In this document: piece by piece, positions 1 to 9,089 of the stretch
Position numbering within the stretch: position 1 is the first letter of the stretch
Layout of the letters: every line of letters begins with the position of its first letter
Assembly: GCA_013538855.1 (NCBI GenBank)
Contig: JABXJS010000079.1
Span: 1-64,000, forward strand
DNA: 64,000 nucleotides
Origin: Herpetosiphonaceae bacterium
Lineage (GTDB): Bacteria; Chloroflexota; Chloroflexia; Chloroflexales; Herpetosiphonaceae
Direction: 5' to 3'
Made by a program: the position numbers and the translations under genes
The notes under the pieces: generated by a model
Databases searched by the model: none
The model's input: the letters and a program-made list of their open reading frames with translations, nothing else
What the model was told of the DNA's origin: nothing

Positions 1-73
1 AGCGCAGGCGCTTGGAGCACAGCGCTGGATGCACCACGGCGCTAGTCATCAACACCAGCCAGCAAACCAATGG

Positions 74-1555
74 CTACACCACCGCCGCAGGAGCCGCCAG
101 ATCAAACCAGTCGCCGATTGGCAGCGCGTTATCGGCACGGTGCACAAACTCATTGCGCTCGGCGCAGTAGCTGTAGTCGGCGGCCCAGGCATCGGCCGAG
201 CGGGCGACAGAGCGAATCGCGTCGAGGATGTAGTCCAGCTCAGCGTCGGTGGTGGTGGGATGCAGCGACAGGCGCACCCAGCCCGGCTTAACCGAGAGAT
301 CGCCCTCGTCGATGCGCGAGGTGATCGAGTGTGAGTGCTGCCAGTCGATGTGCAGCAGGTAGTGGCCGTAGGTGCCAGCACACGAGCAGCCGCCGCGCAC
401 CTGAATGCCAAAGCGATCGTTGAGCAGCCGGACCACCAGATTGTAGTGCACCTTATCGATATAGAACGAGAGGATCGGCAGGCGCTCCTCGACGTGATTG
501 GCCATTACGCGCAGGTTGGGGATAGCGCGCAGCTCGCGGAAGGCCGTCTGAACCAGCTGGTGCTCGCGCGCACGGATACGCTCGACGCCCATGGCCTCTT
601 TGAGCTGGATCGCCAACGCGGCCTTGATGGTCTGCAGAAAGCCGGGCGTGCCGCCGTCCTCGCGCAGCTCGATATCATTGACGAAGCGATGCTCGTGCCA
701 GGGATTGGTCCAGGTGACAGTGCCACCGCCGGGCTGGTCGGGCACGCGATTGTGGTAGAGCTGCTGATCGAAGACCAGGACGCCGGGGGAGCCGGGGCCG
801 CCGAGGAACTTATGCGGCGAGAAGTAGATCGCATCGAGCTTGGCGGCGGGATCGGCGGGGTGCATATCGATCTGGACATAGGGCGCGGAGGCCGAGAAGT
901 CCACAAAGCACCAGCCGCCGACAGAATGCATGAGGCGAGCCAGCTCGTAGTAGGGCGGCATAATGCCAGTCACATTGGAGCAGGCGGTGAAGGCCCCGAT
1001 CTTGAGCGGGCGGTTGGCGTAGCGCGGCAGCAGATCGGCGAGGTGCTGCGGATCGACGAGGCCGTGGGCATCGGGGGGCACAATAACAACCTCGGCGAGC
1101 GTCTCGACCCACGAGGTATGGTTCGAGTGGTGCTCCATGTGGGTGACGAACACAACCGGGCGCTCGTCGGGCGCAAGGCGGATCACATCGGCGAACTGCT
1201 CGGGAACACGCAGGCCGAGCAAGCGCTGGAGCTTATTGACGACGGTGGTCATGCCTGCGCCAGCGGTGATGAGCACATCAGTCTCAGCGGCATTGACGTG
1301 CTGCTTGATCAGATGCTGCGCGTGGTGGTAGGCCTGGGTCATGGTCGAGCCAGTGATGCTGGACTCGGAGTGAGTGTTGCCGACGAGGGGGCCAAACAGC
1401 GTGAGCAGCGCGTGCTCGATCGGGGCATACAGGCGACCGCTGGCGGTCCAGTCGGCGTAAATCAGTGCTTGGCGACCGTAGGGGGACATGAAGGTGTGGT
1501 CGATGCCGACGATCTGGCGACGAAACGGCGCAAAGAACGATTGAAGCGTATCCAC
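74..1555 (-). CDS. PLP-dependent class V aminotransferase (cysteine desulfurase-like)
   Basis: Fold type I PLP enzyme of the class V aminotransferase/cysteine desulfurase superfamily, about 493 residues. The PLP lysine is visible in SPHKFLGGPGSPG, after an FVDFSASAP stretch that corresponds to the cofactor-binding Asp region. Towards the C-terminus RGGCSCAGTYGHYLL holds two cysteines where SufS/CsdA enzymes carry the persulfide cysteine. I chose a GTG start at 1555 because AAAGGAG lies six bases upstream; an in-frame ATG at 1597 has no such site. It is longer than SufS (about 410 residues), with a C-terminal extension. It is the last gene on the dcw strand but lies behind the ftsZ hairpin, so it is probably transcribed separately. 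No suf or isc partners are nearby, so the substrate is unknown; a selenocysteine lyase-like or other C-S/C-N lyase role is possible. Confidence 0.8.
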   Translation of the reverse strand: MDTLQSFFAPFRRQIVGIDHTFMSPYGRQALIYADWTASGRLYAPIEHALLTLFGPLVGNTHSESSITGSTMTQAYHHAQHLIKQHVNAAETDVLITAGAGMTTVVNKLQRLLGLRVPEQFADVIRLAPDERPVVFVTHMEHHSNHTSWVETLAEVVIVPPDAHGLVDPQHLADLLPRYANRPLKIGAFTACSNVTGIMPPYYELARLMHSVGGWCFVDFSASAPYVQIDMHPADPAAKLDAIYFSPHKFLGGPGSPGVLVFDQQLYHNRVPDQPGGGTVTWTNPWHEHRFVNDIELREDGGTPGFLQTIKAALAIQLKEAMGVERIRAREHQLVQTAFRELRAIPNLRVMANHVEERLPILSFYIDKVHYNLVVRLLNDRFGIQVRGGCSCAGTYGHYLLHIDWQHSHSITSRIDEGDLSVKPGWVRLSLHPTTTDAELDYILDAIRSVARSADAWAADYSYCAERNEFVHRADNALPIGDWFDLAAPAAVV

Positions 1556-1624
1556 GGCGCACTCCTTTGTGGCGATACAGCTAGAAGACAACCTCATTTT
1601 AACCGAGCGGTCTAGATTAACAAT

Positions 1625-1657
1625 AAAGCCCCCGCCTAGTTCGAGACTGGGCGGGGG
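1625..1657 (-). terminator. Hairpin terminator after ftsZ
   Basis: A 12-bp stem with one G-U pair (arms 1629-1640 and 1646-1657, CCCCCGCCTAGT against ACTGGGCGGGGG) is followed on the minus strand by a short CTTTATTG tail. It lies 21 bases beyond the ftsZ stop and probably ends the dcw transcript. The U-tract is short, so termination may be partial. Confidence 0.65.
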
Positions 1658-1678
1658 TGCAGGTGCAGCGGCACGGTG

Positions 1679-2821
1679 CTACTTGCGGCGCTCGCGATTG
1701 CGCAAGAACGGCGGAATATCGAGATCGTCGTTGGAGTTGAACGAGGGCGGCAGGGGGCGCTGCTGCGGCGCGGGCTGGCGCTGCGGCGCGGGCTGGGCCG
1801 GGGCCTGATTGGCCGGCTGCGACTGAGCCGCCGGGAACGAGCGCGAGCGCCCCTGCTGCGGGCGCACCTGATCGAAGCCGGTGGCGATGAGCGTAATTTT
1901 GACCTCATCGGCGGGCATGGTTGGATCGATCTTCGCACCGAAGATAATATTGGCGTCGGGATCGGCGGCGCGGGCGATCAGATCGGCGGCCTCGTTGACC
2001 TCCAGCAGGCCGAGGTCTTCGCCGCCGGTGACATTGAAGAGCACGCCTTTCGCGCCGTCGATGGAGATCTCGAGCAGCGGCGAGGAGATGGCCATATTGG
2101 CGGCATCGACCATACGATTATCGCCGGAGCCATAGCCGATGGCCATGAGCGCCGTGCCCTGCTGCGACATAATTGTCTTGACATCGGCGAAGTCGAGGTT
2201 GATGAGGCCGCGGTTGGTGATCAGATCGGAGATACCCTGAATACCTTGGCGCAGGACATCATCGGCCATGCGGAAGGCCTCGTGCATCTTCGTGTTTTTC
2301 GAGGCGATCTGAAGCAGGCGATCGTTGGGCACAACGATGAGCGCATCGACGCTGGGCTTGAGCTGCTCGATGCCGGCCTCGGCGACCTTGCGGCGATGGT
2401 TGCCCTCGAACATAAACGGGCGTGTGACCACGCCGACGGTGAGCGCGCCGGCCTCCTGGGCGAGGCCAGCGATGACTGGCGAAGCGCCAGTGCCGGTGCC
2501 GCCGCCCATGCCAGCGGTGATAAAGACCATATCGGCGCCCTTGAGCACATCCTGAAGCTCGTCCATGGTCTCCTCAGCGGCCTTCTGGCCGATGATGGGG
2601 TTGCCGCCGGAGCCGAGGCCGCGGGTGAGCTTATCGCCGATGCGAACGCGGATAGTGGCCGGGGAGTGTAGCAGGGCCTGCGCGTCGGTATTGACCGTAA
2701 CGAACTCGACGCCCTCGACGCCAGCCTCGATCATGCGATCAACCGCGTTTGAGCCACCGCCACCGACACCGATCACCTTGATTTGAGCAAAATTTTCCAA
2801 AAGATTATTGCCGAAGTCCAT
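1679..2821 (-). CDS. ftsZ: Cell division protein FtsZ
   Basis: Tubulin-like GTPase that polymerises into the Z ring at midcell. The 380-residue protein has the GTP-binding signature GGGTGTG at about residues 106-112 and the synergy-loop NLDFAD motif at about 208-213. A linker rich in Gln/Pro/Ala (about 320-360) leads to the conserved C-terminal peptide [13 protein letters not shown], which binds FtsA and other partners. The start at 2821 (MDFGNN) follows GGAGGG with a six-base spacer; a longer in-frame start at 2866 has no better site. It lies directly after ftsA, the usual order, and is probably co-transcribed with it from the consensus promoter at 4197-4225. Confidence 0.97.
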   Translation of the reverse strand: MDFGNNLLENFAQIKVIGVGGGGSNAVDRMIEAGVEGVEFVTVNTDAQALLHSPATIRVRIGDKLTRGLGSGGNPIIGQKAAEETMDELQDVLKGADMVFITAGMGGGTGTGASPVIAGLAQEAGALTVGVVTRPFMFEGNHRRKVAEAGIEQLKPSVDALIVVPNDRLLQIASKNTKMHEAFRMADDVLRQGIQGISDLITNRGLINLDFADVKTIMSQQGTALMAIGYGSGDNRMVDAANMAISSPLLEISIDGAKGVLFNVTGGEDLGLLEVNEAADLIARAADPDANIIFGAKIDPTMPADEVKITLIATGFDQVRPQQGRSRSFPAAQSQPANQAPAQPAPQRQPAPQQRPLPPSFNSNDDLDIPPFLRNRERRK

Positions 2822-2895
2822 GTATATCCCTCCGTGAGGTATTCCGACCAGCGGCTCGATAGACAACCCGCCGCCAGGATTGTTAGCGCTAAGTG

Positions 2896-4140
2896 CTAGG
2901 GTAAAAATTCACGCAGCCACATCTTGAAGCGATCGTAGGTTTGGCGCCAGTTATGCTGGGCCTGCTGCGGCCCAGACTGACTAACGGCGAGACCGTGGCG
3001 CAGGCCCCAGCGCACCAGACCAACAGCAGTGGCGTAGGGCGGCGAGTCGATGGCCTCGGCCAGACCAGAGAGGTTGGTGGGCACGCCCAGGCGCACAGGC
3101 ATGCCGAGCATATCGCGGGTCAGCTCTTCGAGGCCCGGCAGCTGCGCCGAGCCGCCGGTGAGGACGATGCCAGCGGGCAGCAGGCCCTCGTAGCCCGAGC
3201 GCCGAATTTCGGCTCCGATCATCTCGACGAGCTGTTCAGCGCGCGACTGGAGAATCTCGTTGAGCAGCTGGCGCGACACCTGCTGGCGCTCGCCAGGTGA
3301 GAACGTATCCGTGTCGATTGTGTCATCGTCTGGGTCGAGTGGCTCCGCAGGATAATCGACCGAGCCATACTTCAGCTTAAGGTACTCGGCGGTATTGTGG
3401 GGTGTATGCAGCACATACACGAGATCGTTGGTAAAGTGCGAGCCGCCGATGGGCAGCACCACCGTGTGCCAGATGCCGCCGCCGATGAAGATAGCGATGT
3501 CGGTCGTACCGCCGCCAATATCAACGAGCACCACCCCCCGGTTTTTATCTTCTTCAGTGAGCACGGCTGCGCCGGAAGCCAGCGGCTGCAGCACGAGATC
3601 GTCAATACCAACCCCAGCGCGCTCGACGCTTTTGATTAAGTTTTGGATCGCCATCACCTCGCCGGTGACAATATGCGTCTCGACCTCAAGGCGGTAGCCG
3701 GCCATGCCGACCGGGTCGCGGATGCCCTCGTGGCCATCGACGATGTAGGCGCGCGGAATAACGTGGATAACCTCGCGCTGCGTTGGAATAGCGATCGCCT
3801 GCGCCGCCTCGACGGCGCGCGCCACATCGGTGCGGGTGATCTCGTGATCTGGCCGTGAGATCGCTACCACGCCGCGGCTGTTGAGCGACGAGATATGGCG
3901 ACCGGCGATGCCCACAAATGCGGTGCCGATACGATAGCCAGAGAGGCGCTCGGCCTTCTCGAGCGATGTGGCGATTGCACCGACGGCCTCGTCGATGTTG
4001 ACAACGACGCCGCGGTCGAGGCCCTTGGACGGGGTCAGGCCCACGCCGAGAATATTAACTTTGCCGGTATCATGAACTTCGGCGACAAGTGTGCAAATTT
4101 TCGTTGTGCCAACGTCGATGCCGACGATCGTGCGGTTCAT
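2896..4140 (-). CDS. ftsA: Cell division protein FtsA
   Basis: Actin-like ATPase that tethers FtsZ filaments to the membrane. The 414-residue protein begins with the actin-fold phosphate-1 motif ([17 protein letters not shown]), has the SHS2/1C domain early, and carries phosphate-2 ([15 protein letters not shown], about residues 205-220) and the adenosine motif ([13 protein letters not shown]). The C-terminus ([13 protein letters not shown]) is an amphipathic helix typical of the FtsA membrane-targeting sequence. AAAGGGG precedes the ATG. It is followed after 74 bases by ftsZ. It has its own strong promoter just upstream, so ftsA-ftsZ can be expressed apart from the rest of the dcw operon. 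Confidence 0.96.
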   Translation of the reverse strand: MNRTIVGIDVGTTKICTLVAEVHDTGKVNILGVGLTPSKGLDRGVVVNIDEAVGAIATSLEKAERLSGYRIGTAFVGIAGRHISSLNSRGVVAISRPDHEITRTDVARAVEAAQAIAIPTQREVIHVIPRAYIVDGHEGIRDPVGMAGYRLEVETHIVTGEVMAIQNLIKSVERAGVGIDDLVLQPLASGAAVLTEEDKNRGVVLVDIGGGTTDIAIFIGGGIWHTVVLPIGGSHFTNDLVYVLHTPHNTAEYLKLKYGSVDYPAEPLDPDDDTIDTDTFSPGERQQVSRQLLNEILQSRAEQLVEMIGAEIRRSGYEGLLPAGIVLTGGSAQLPGLEELTRDMLGMPVRLGVPTNLSGLAEAIDSPPYATAVGLVRWGLRHGLAVSQSGPQQAQHNWRQTYDRFKMWLREFLP

Positions 4141-4196
4141 AGCAGCCCCTTTAGGAGACGTAATTCAGCGTCCCATCTGTCCCAGGGTTGCGGGCG

Positions 4197-4225
4197 ATTA
4201 TACGGGATGGCCTATCGCTTTGCAA
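4197..4225 (-). promoter_or_regulatory. Sigma-70-type promoter for ftsA-ftsZ
   Basis: Minus strand: -35 TTGCAA (4220-4225), a 17-bp spacer and a perfect -10 TATAAT (4197-4202), predicting a transcript start near 4190 and a leader of about 50 bases before ftsA. It sits in a 167-bp gap between sbp and ftsA, the largest gap within the lower half of the dcw cluster. Confidence 0.75.
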
Positions 4226-4307
4226 CCAAGGTTCATGACAATTCGATGAGTGCGCCATAGCGCTGCGCGGCGGCGACGGGGCCACCGACACAGCGCGCCC
4301 AGCTCCA

Positions 4308-4649
4308 TCACAACAAGCGTTGCTGTATCTTCGATACATTGTTAAACAACCGAATACCAAATGCTACCACTGCTGCTACATACAAGTCGCTACCTAAACG
4401 ATCGCCCAGATATGTTAATAATAAGGCCAGAAATGTATTCCCAAATAAGCCTGAGACAAAGACACGATTGCTATAGGTACCGTCGAGTGTAGCACGGGTT
4501 GCGCCAAGCATTGAGTCGAGCGCCGCCAAGACTGCCACCGCTGTGTAGCGGGCAAACTGTGGCGGCACCGTCCAAGGCGACCACAACCCTAACACGATTC
4601 CGATTGTTAAGCCAACCAGCGGCAACCACATACCTCGATGTTCGCGCAC
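4308..4649 (-). CDS. sbp: Small basic protein (Sbp/DUF1290) membrane protein
   Basis: A 113-residue membrane protein with about three hydrophobic segments and a basic C-terminus (NNVSKIQQRLL). The GIVLGLWSPWTVP start and the ALDSMLGATRATLDGTY and FVSGLFGNT stretches match the small basic protein family found beside ftsZ/ftsA in Firmicutes, Actinobacteria and Chloroflexota. Function is unknown; the constant position beside ftsA suggests a division or envelope role. I took the GTG at 4649; GGGGGAG is only two bases away, so the ATG at 4631 is an alternative. It lies 24 bases after ftsQ. Confidence 0.8.
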   Translation of the reverse strand: MREHRGMWLPLVGLTIGIVLGLWSPWTVPPQFARYTAVAVLAALDSMLGATRATLDGTYSNRVFVSGLFGNTFLALLLTYLGDRLGSDLYVAAVVAFGIRLFNNVSKIQQRLL

Positions 4650-4673
4650 ATCTCCCCCGCGATCTAAACAGCG

Positions 4674-5543
4674 TTATGGCTCTGGTGTAGGCGTTGGCGT
4701 GACCGCCCCACGGTAGTACGGCTTGGTCGAACGAACATCCAAAAAGATCCAGCTTGTATCGTTATCCAACGAGTCAACAACCGCCAGCTTGGTATCGAGG
4801 GGCATGCGCTCATCGGCCATGCGCCCCAGGGCGATTTTACGCTCGCCGTTGTAGATCATGATGCCGTAGTATGGGTCCCACTCGTAGCGGCTCGGCGTCC
4901 AGCCAAGCTCCGCCGGGATCCGCAGCTGCAGCGTTTGCACCAGCTCCAGCGCGTCGGAGTCGATCTGATCGCCAGCGCTCAGCGGCGTCTGGCGCGTATC
5001 GTAGACGACCAGCGCCGACGTAAGCGCAGCCGTGTTGGTGATGCGCGCCGTGCCAAGCACGCGGCCATCGGCGGTGACCTCGTAGTTGGTGCCCTGGCTG
5101 CTCCACAGAATGGCGGCCTCGCGCTCCTGCACGCGAATGAGTACGCGATCCGGCAGCAGCACCGTCACGGGAGCAGTGACAACATAGGTGCTAGAGGCCA
5201 CGCGCGCTGCAACAGCAGCAGGATCGATGCGCCAGATCGACTGCTCATCGACCGCCGCCAGCTCGCGAATCTCCGCGCTGCTCAGCGAGCGGTTGCCGCT
5301 GATCTCGACCGAGTGCACCACGAAGCGCTCTGAGCGAAACACATACCAGATCGCCCACAGACCAAACAGCACCAGGATGAGCGCGCCGAGCTTGCCGTTG
5401 CGCACCATCATGCGCACAATTAGCGTGAAGCTCGGCCGCACCATGGGATCGCGGCGGCGCAGCTGGCCGACGGTGGAGCGTGGGCGCGCGCCACGACCAG
5501 CGAAGCGCGAGCGCGTTTTACGTGGTGATGTGTCAGAACTCAT
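4674..5543 (-). CDS. ftsQ: Cell division protein FtsQ/DivIB
   Basis: Bitopic divisome protein that recruits FtsL, FtsB/DivIC and the septal synthase. The 289-residue sequence has a basic cytoplasmic N-terminus (about 1-50), one membrane segment (about 52-70), a POTRA domain beginning at VHSVEISGNRSLSS (about 77-145) and a beta domain. The C-terminal tail is TPTPTPEP, a Pro/Thr linker-like ending. The ATG overlaps the murB stop by four bases (ATGA), which indicates translational coupling. The family is poorly conserved; the call rests on POTRA, topology and position. Confidence 0.88.
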   Translation of the reverse strand: MSSDTSPRKTRSRFAGRGARPRSTVGQLRRRDPMVRPSFTLIVRMMVRNGKLGALILVLFGLWAIWYVFRSERFVVHSVEISGNRSLSSAEIRELAAVDEQSIWRIDPAAVAARVASSTYVVTAPVTVLLPDRVLIRVQEREAAILWSSQGTNYEVTADGRVLGTARITNTAALTSALVVYDTRQTPLSAGDQIDSDALELVQTLQLRIPAELGWTPSRYEWDPYYGIMIYNGERKIALGRMADERMPLDTKLAVVDSLDNDTSWIFLDVRSTKPYYRGAVTPTPTPEP

Positions 5544-6475
5544 AGGGTTTGTCCGTGCTGCTGCAAGGAAACGGTCGCATCAGCGCCAATCACGCGCACC
5601 TCTAGCTCTAGCTCCACGCCTAGCTGGCGCAGCACCTCGCTGCGCATGATCTCGGCCAGGCGCAGCACATCGGCGGCGGTGGCCCCGCCAACATTGATGA
5701 TATAGTTGGCGTGCTTCGCGGCCACCTGCGCGCCGCCGACGCGGCGGCCTTTCAGCCCGGCCTGATCCAGCAGGAAGCCGGCCGTAGATCCAGGCGGGTT
5801 TTTAAATACCGAGCCGCACGATGAGCCAGCTGGTGTGCGGCTCTTCCGCGCCGCAGCGATCTCGGCGATGCGAGCGGCCAAGCGCTGTGGATCATCGCGC
5901 TGGAGGCGCAGCGTTCCAGCCAGCACCAGCGGCAGCGGCTGACCGCTGCTATGCAGCTGCTTGAGGCGACTCGTGCGATAGCCAAACGCCAGCTGCTCCG
6001 GCGTCCACAGCTCAACTGCGCCGTTAGGCATCAGCATGGTCGCCTCGGCGAGCACCGCCGCCGTCTCGCCGCCGTAGCAGCCAGCATTGCCATAGACCGC
6101 GCCGCCCAGTGTGCCAGGCAGACCCTCGGCCCACTCCAGCCCAGCCCAGCCCTGAGCGGCGACCTTGCGCGCGGTGCCAGCCATGGGCGCGCCTGCACCG
6201 AGCTGGAGCAGCGCCGTGTCGCCAGCGACCGTGAGGTGCTGGGCGTTGGCACGGTAGCGCACGACCAGGCCCGGCCAGCCAGCATCGCTCATCAACAAGT
6301 TGGAGCCGCCGCCAAGCACAAACAACGGCTGATCATGCTGCTGTGCCCAGCGCCAAGCGCGGCGCAGCTCATCGGGGGAGGTGGCGGTAGCGAACCAGCG
6401 CGCCGGGCCACCGATGCGCCAGGCAGTGTAGGGAGCCAGCGGCTCGTGCTCTTGCAGAATCAGTTCAGCGCTCAC
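5540..6475 (-). CDS. murB: UDP-N-acetylenolpyruvoylglucosamine reductase MurB
   Basis: FAD enzyme that reduces UDP-GlcNAc-enolpyruvate to UDP-MurNAc with NADPH, in the cytoplasm. The 311-residue protein shows the FAD-binding VLGGGSNLL (about residues 53-61), GLPGTLGGAVYGNAGCYGGE (118-137), the catalytic serine in SCGSVFKNP (about 219-227) and the AKHANYIIN stretch of type II MurB. A glutamate in LEVRVIG near the C-terminus is a candidate for the second proton donor. It overlaps the preceding TPR gene and the following ftsQ by four bases each, so the three are translationally coupled. Confidence 0.96.
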   Translation of the reverse strand: MSAELILQEHEPLAPYTAWRIGGPARWFATATSPDELRRAWRWAQQHDQPLFVLGGGSNLLMSDAGWPGLVVRYRANAQHLTVAGDTALLQLGAGAPMAGTARKVAAQGWAGLEWAEGLPGTLGGAVYGNAGCYGGETAAVLAEATMLMPNGAVELWTPEQLAFGYRTSRLKQLHSSGQPLPLVLAGTLRLQRDDPQRLAARIAEIAAARKSRTPAGSSCGSVFKNPPGSTAGFLLDQAGLKGRRVGGAQVAAKHANYIINVGGATAADVLRLAEIMRSEVLRQLGVELELEVRVIGADATVSLQQHGQTL

Positions 6476-7749
6476 GCCTGACCTCCTAGATCATTGAGCT
6501 GGCGGCGCAGGCGCTGCTGCTCCTCGTAGTGGCCCAGCTGCTGCCGAATAGCCAGGGCAGCGCTCCAATGCTGCTGGGCAGCGTGGAGATCATTCCAGTC
6601 ATGGGCCAGCGTTCCTAAGCGTTCGTAGATCAAAGCAATCCCTAACTGATCATTGAGCTGCCGGGCATAGTCAAGCGCCTGCGCGTAGTGGTTGCTCGCC
6701 TCGCCATAGTTGCCCAGCTGCTTATAGACATCGCCAAGGCGATTGTGCACCGAGGTTAGCCCGTGCACATTTTGTAGCGAGCGCTCCAGCTGCAGCGCCT
6801 GGCCATAGGCGTCGATGGCGGTTTGCGTATCGCCGCGCACCGTATGGATCATGCCCAGCACTGTGTAGGCGCGGGCCATGCCGACGTTATCGTTGGCTTG
6901 CTGGCGCAGCAGCAGGCTTTCGGCCTGGCAGCGCAGCGCTTTTTCATACTCGCCAAACTCAATATAGGAGAGCGCGAGCTTCTCCTGCACAATCGCAATG
7001 CCGAGAATACCCGGCAGATGCTCTTCGATTTCTAGCGCGCGCTCGTAGTGCGCGGCCGCCCGCTTGCCTGCGCCCAGAATGCGGTAGACATCGCCGATGC
7101 TGGTGATGATCTTCGCGATCGTCAGGCGATCATCGACGACGACCCCTTTCTCGTGGGCAGCATTGTAGTGCTGGATGGCCTCCATATGCCGCCCCTGCAT
7201 CTGCTGTATTTTGCCGAGATGAAACAGCGCCTCGGCCTCCAACAAGAGCAGCTCGTGCTGGCGGGCAATATCAAGGGCGTGCTGCAGCGACTGCTCGGCA
7301 GCGGCAAAGTCAAACAGCGCCCGCTGCGAGCGTCCGAGGGCCAGCCAAGCTGCGCCCTCGGCAGTTGGTCGCTGGGTCTCGTGGGCCAGCACCTGCAGGC
7401 GCTGCGCATAGTAGAGCGCTTCTTCGTGTTGGCCGCCGAAGTCCAGCACAGTCCAGGCCAAGCTATAGGTGCGCAGCGCAAACTGGGCCTGCTCAGCCAG
7501 ACTCAGGCGGCTTAAGTGCTCGAGCGCACGCTCGCACCAAAAGCGCGCCTCGTAGATATTTTGCTGCGCGATGCGCTCCTCTGCCTCATTGAGGGCTGCA
7601 TCGATCGCCTCGGGCCATGATCGTGCCAGCGCCCAATGCCAAGCCAGCACCCCGTAAAATCCCTCGGGCAGCGCCCCGCCCTTGTAGCGCGCCTGGAGCT
7701 GCTCGGCGGCATCGCGGTGGAACTGGCGGTAGGGCTCATCTGCAATCAT
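6472..7749 (-). CDS. Tetratricopeptide-repeat protein inside the mur cluster
   Basis: A 425-residue soluble protein made almost entirely of TPR units; at least eight are readable (for example YNAAHEKGVVVDDRLT, AAAHYERALEIEEHLPG, AIDAYGQALQLERSL and ASNHYAQALDYARQL). There is no signal peptide or catalytic domain. The repeats resemble those of the C-terminal halves of Chloroflexota LuxR/AAA regulators and LGN-like adaptors. It overlaps murC upstream and murB downstream by four bases, so it is made together with these essential enzymes. A scaffold role for the Mur enzymes is possible but is only inferred from position. Confidence 0.85.
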   Translation of the reverse strand: MIADEPYRQFHRDAAEQLQARYKGGALPEGFYGVLAWHWALARSWPEAIDAALNEAEERIAQQNIYEARFWCERALEHLSRLSLAEQAQFALRTYSLAWTVLDFGGQHEEALYYAQRLQVLAHETQRPTAEGAAWLALGRSQRALFDFAAAEQSLQHALDIARQHELLLLEAEALFHLGKIQQMQGRHMEAIQHYNAAHEKGVVVDDRLTIAKIITSIGDVYRILGAGKRAAAHYERALEIEEHLPGILGIAIVQEKLALSYIEFGEYEKALRCQAESLLLRQQANDNVGMARAYTVLGMIHTVRGDTQTAIDAYGQALQLERSLQNVHGLTSVHNRLGDVYKQLGNYGEASNHYAQALDYARQLNDQLGIALIYERLGTLAHDWNDLHAAQQHWSAALAIRQQLGHYEEQQRLRRQLNDLGGQA

Positions 7750-9089
7750 GGCTCCTCCGTGGCTCCCAGGATGCGCTCACCAACGCGCACACCATCGCCA
7801 GCGCCGAGCGTCAGCAGTACGTCGCCAGGCCGCAGCAGGCTGCGCAGGTGCGCAACCGCACTGGTAAGATCGCCCACCGCCTGCACATCCGGGTGCTGCA
7901 TCGTCGCCACAAGCGTCTGGGTGGGATCAGCGGCGGCCGTCTCACGTGCGCCATAGACTTGGCCGATGCGCACCACATCGGCGTCAACAAACGCGGTGCG
8001 AAAATCAGCAGCAAAGGCCTGCAAGCGGCTAAACGTATGTGGCTGAAAGTATACCACCAGCCGTCGATCACCGAAGCACTGCCGCGCCGCAGCCAAGGTT
8101 GCGCGCACCTCGGCAGGATGATGGGCGTAGTCATCGACAACGGTGACACCATCACGCTCGCCCTTTAGCTCGAAGCGGCGCGCCGAGCCGGTGAAGTCCG
8201 CCAGCCCCGCGATGGCGGCGGCGATTGGCACATCGAGCGCGGCACACGCGGCAAGGGCGAGCAAGGCATTGCGCACATTGTGCTCGCCAAACACCCCGAG
8301 CTGAACGTGGCCGACAGCCACGCCGCGATGCAGCAAGGTAAACTGCGCGCCACGGCTGGTGACGCCGATATCGCTGGCGCGCCACTCGTTGTCAGCGCCC
8401 AGCCCGCACCAGACAGCGGGCAGATCAGCGCACACCCGCCGCAGGCCCGGATCATCGCCGCACAGCACTAGCGCGCTGAGGCTGGGGCCAGTGGCGAACT
8501 CGCGGAAGGCCGCATCGTAGTCGGCCTGTGACGGATAGATATCGACATGATCCCAGTCGAGGTTGGTGATCACCGCAATCGCTGGCGTCAGCGCGAGAAA
8601 GGTGCGGGCGTACTCATCGGCCTCCAGCACCAGCACATCCTGGCCCCAGCGCGCGTTGCCGCCGAGCGCTGGCACGCGCGCGCCGATCACAAAGCCTGGC
8701 GCACGACCAGCGCGATCCAAAATCACCGCCGCCATGGCGGTCGTGGTGGTCTTGCCGTGCGTGCCGGTGACGGCCAGCGTTGGGCGTGCGGCGCTCCACT
8801 CGCGCCAGATATCGTGGCGGGTGAGGATGGGAATAGCGCGGGCTTGGGCCGCCAGTAGCTCAGGGTGGGTCGCGGGCAGCGCCGAGGTGACCAGCAGACG
8901 ATCCACACCCTCAAGGTGGGCGGCGCTGTGGCCAACAAAGGTGGTGATGCCCTGGTCGGCAGCAGCAACAAGCGCTGCCGAGCTAGCGCGATCACAGCCA
9001 GAGACCACCTCGCCGCACTCGTGGAGCAAGGTGGCGATTGGGTTCATCCCGGCACCGCCGAGGCCAATAATGTGTGTATGACGGCTCAT
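7746..9089 (-). CDS. murC: UDP-N-acetylmuramate--L-alanine ligase MurC
   Basis: Adds L-Ala to UDP-MurNAc using ATP, the first Mur ligase step, in the cytoplasm. The 447-residue protein has the N-terminal Rossmann motif HIIGLGGAGMNPIA, the intact Mur ligase P-loop GTHGKTTT (about residues 109-116), the central EADEYARTFLAL and ITNLDWDHVDIYP motifs, the GEHNVRNALLALA signature and DDYAHHPAEV. All signature residues are present, in contrast to the MurF-like protein of this cluster. ATGA overlaps join it to the CvpA-like gene upstream and the TPR gene downstream. Confidence 0.97.
   Translation of the reverse strand: MSRHTHIIGLGGAGMNPIATLLHECGEVVSGCDRASSAALVAAADQGITTFVGHSAAHLEGVDRLLVTSALPATHPELLAAQARAIPILTRHDIWREWSAARPTLAVTGTHGKTTTTAMAAVILDRAGRAPGFVIGARVPALGGNARWGQDVLVLEADEYARTFLALTPAIAVITNLDWDHVDIYPSQADYDAAFREFATGPSLSALVLCGDDPGLRRVCADLPAVWCGLGADNEWRASDIGVTSRGAQFTLLHRGVAVGHVQLGVFGEHNVRNALLALAACAALDVPIAAAIAGLADFTGSARRFELKGERDGVTVVDDYAHHPAEVRATLAAARQCFGDRRLVVYFQPHTFSRLQAFAADFRTAFVDADVVRIGQVYGARETAAADPTQTLVATMQHPDVQAVGDLTSAVAHLRSLLRPGDVLLTLGAGDGVRVGERILGATEEP

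Noticed and set aside
1-73. Possible gene end at the left border
   Set aside because: Only 73 bases; no stop codon context or motif supports a gene.
335-1615. Long plus-strand open frame antisense to the aminotransferase
   Set aside because: Its frame is a shadow of the conserved minus-strand gene; no ribosome site or family motifs.
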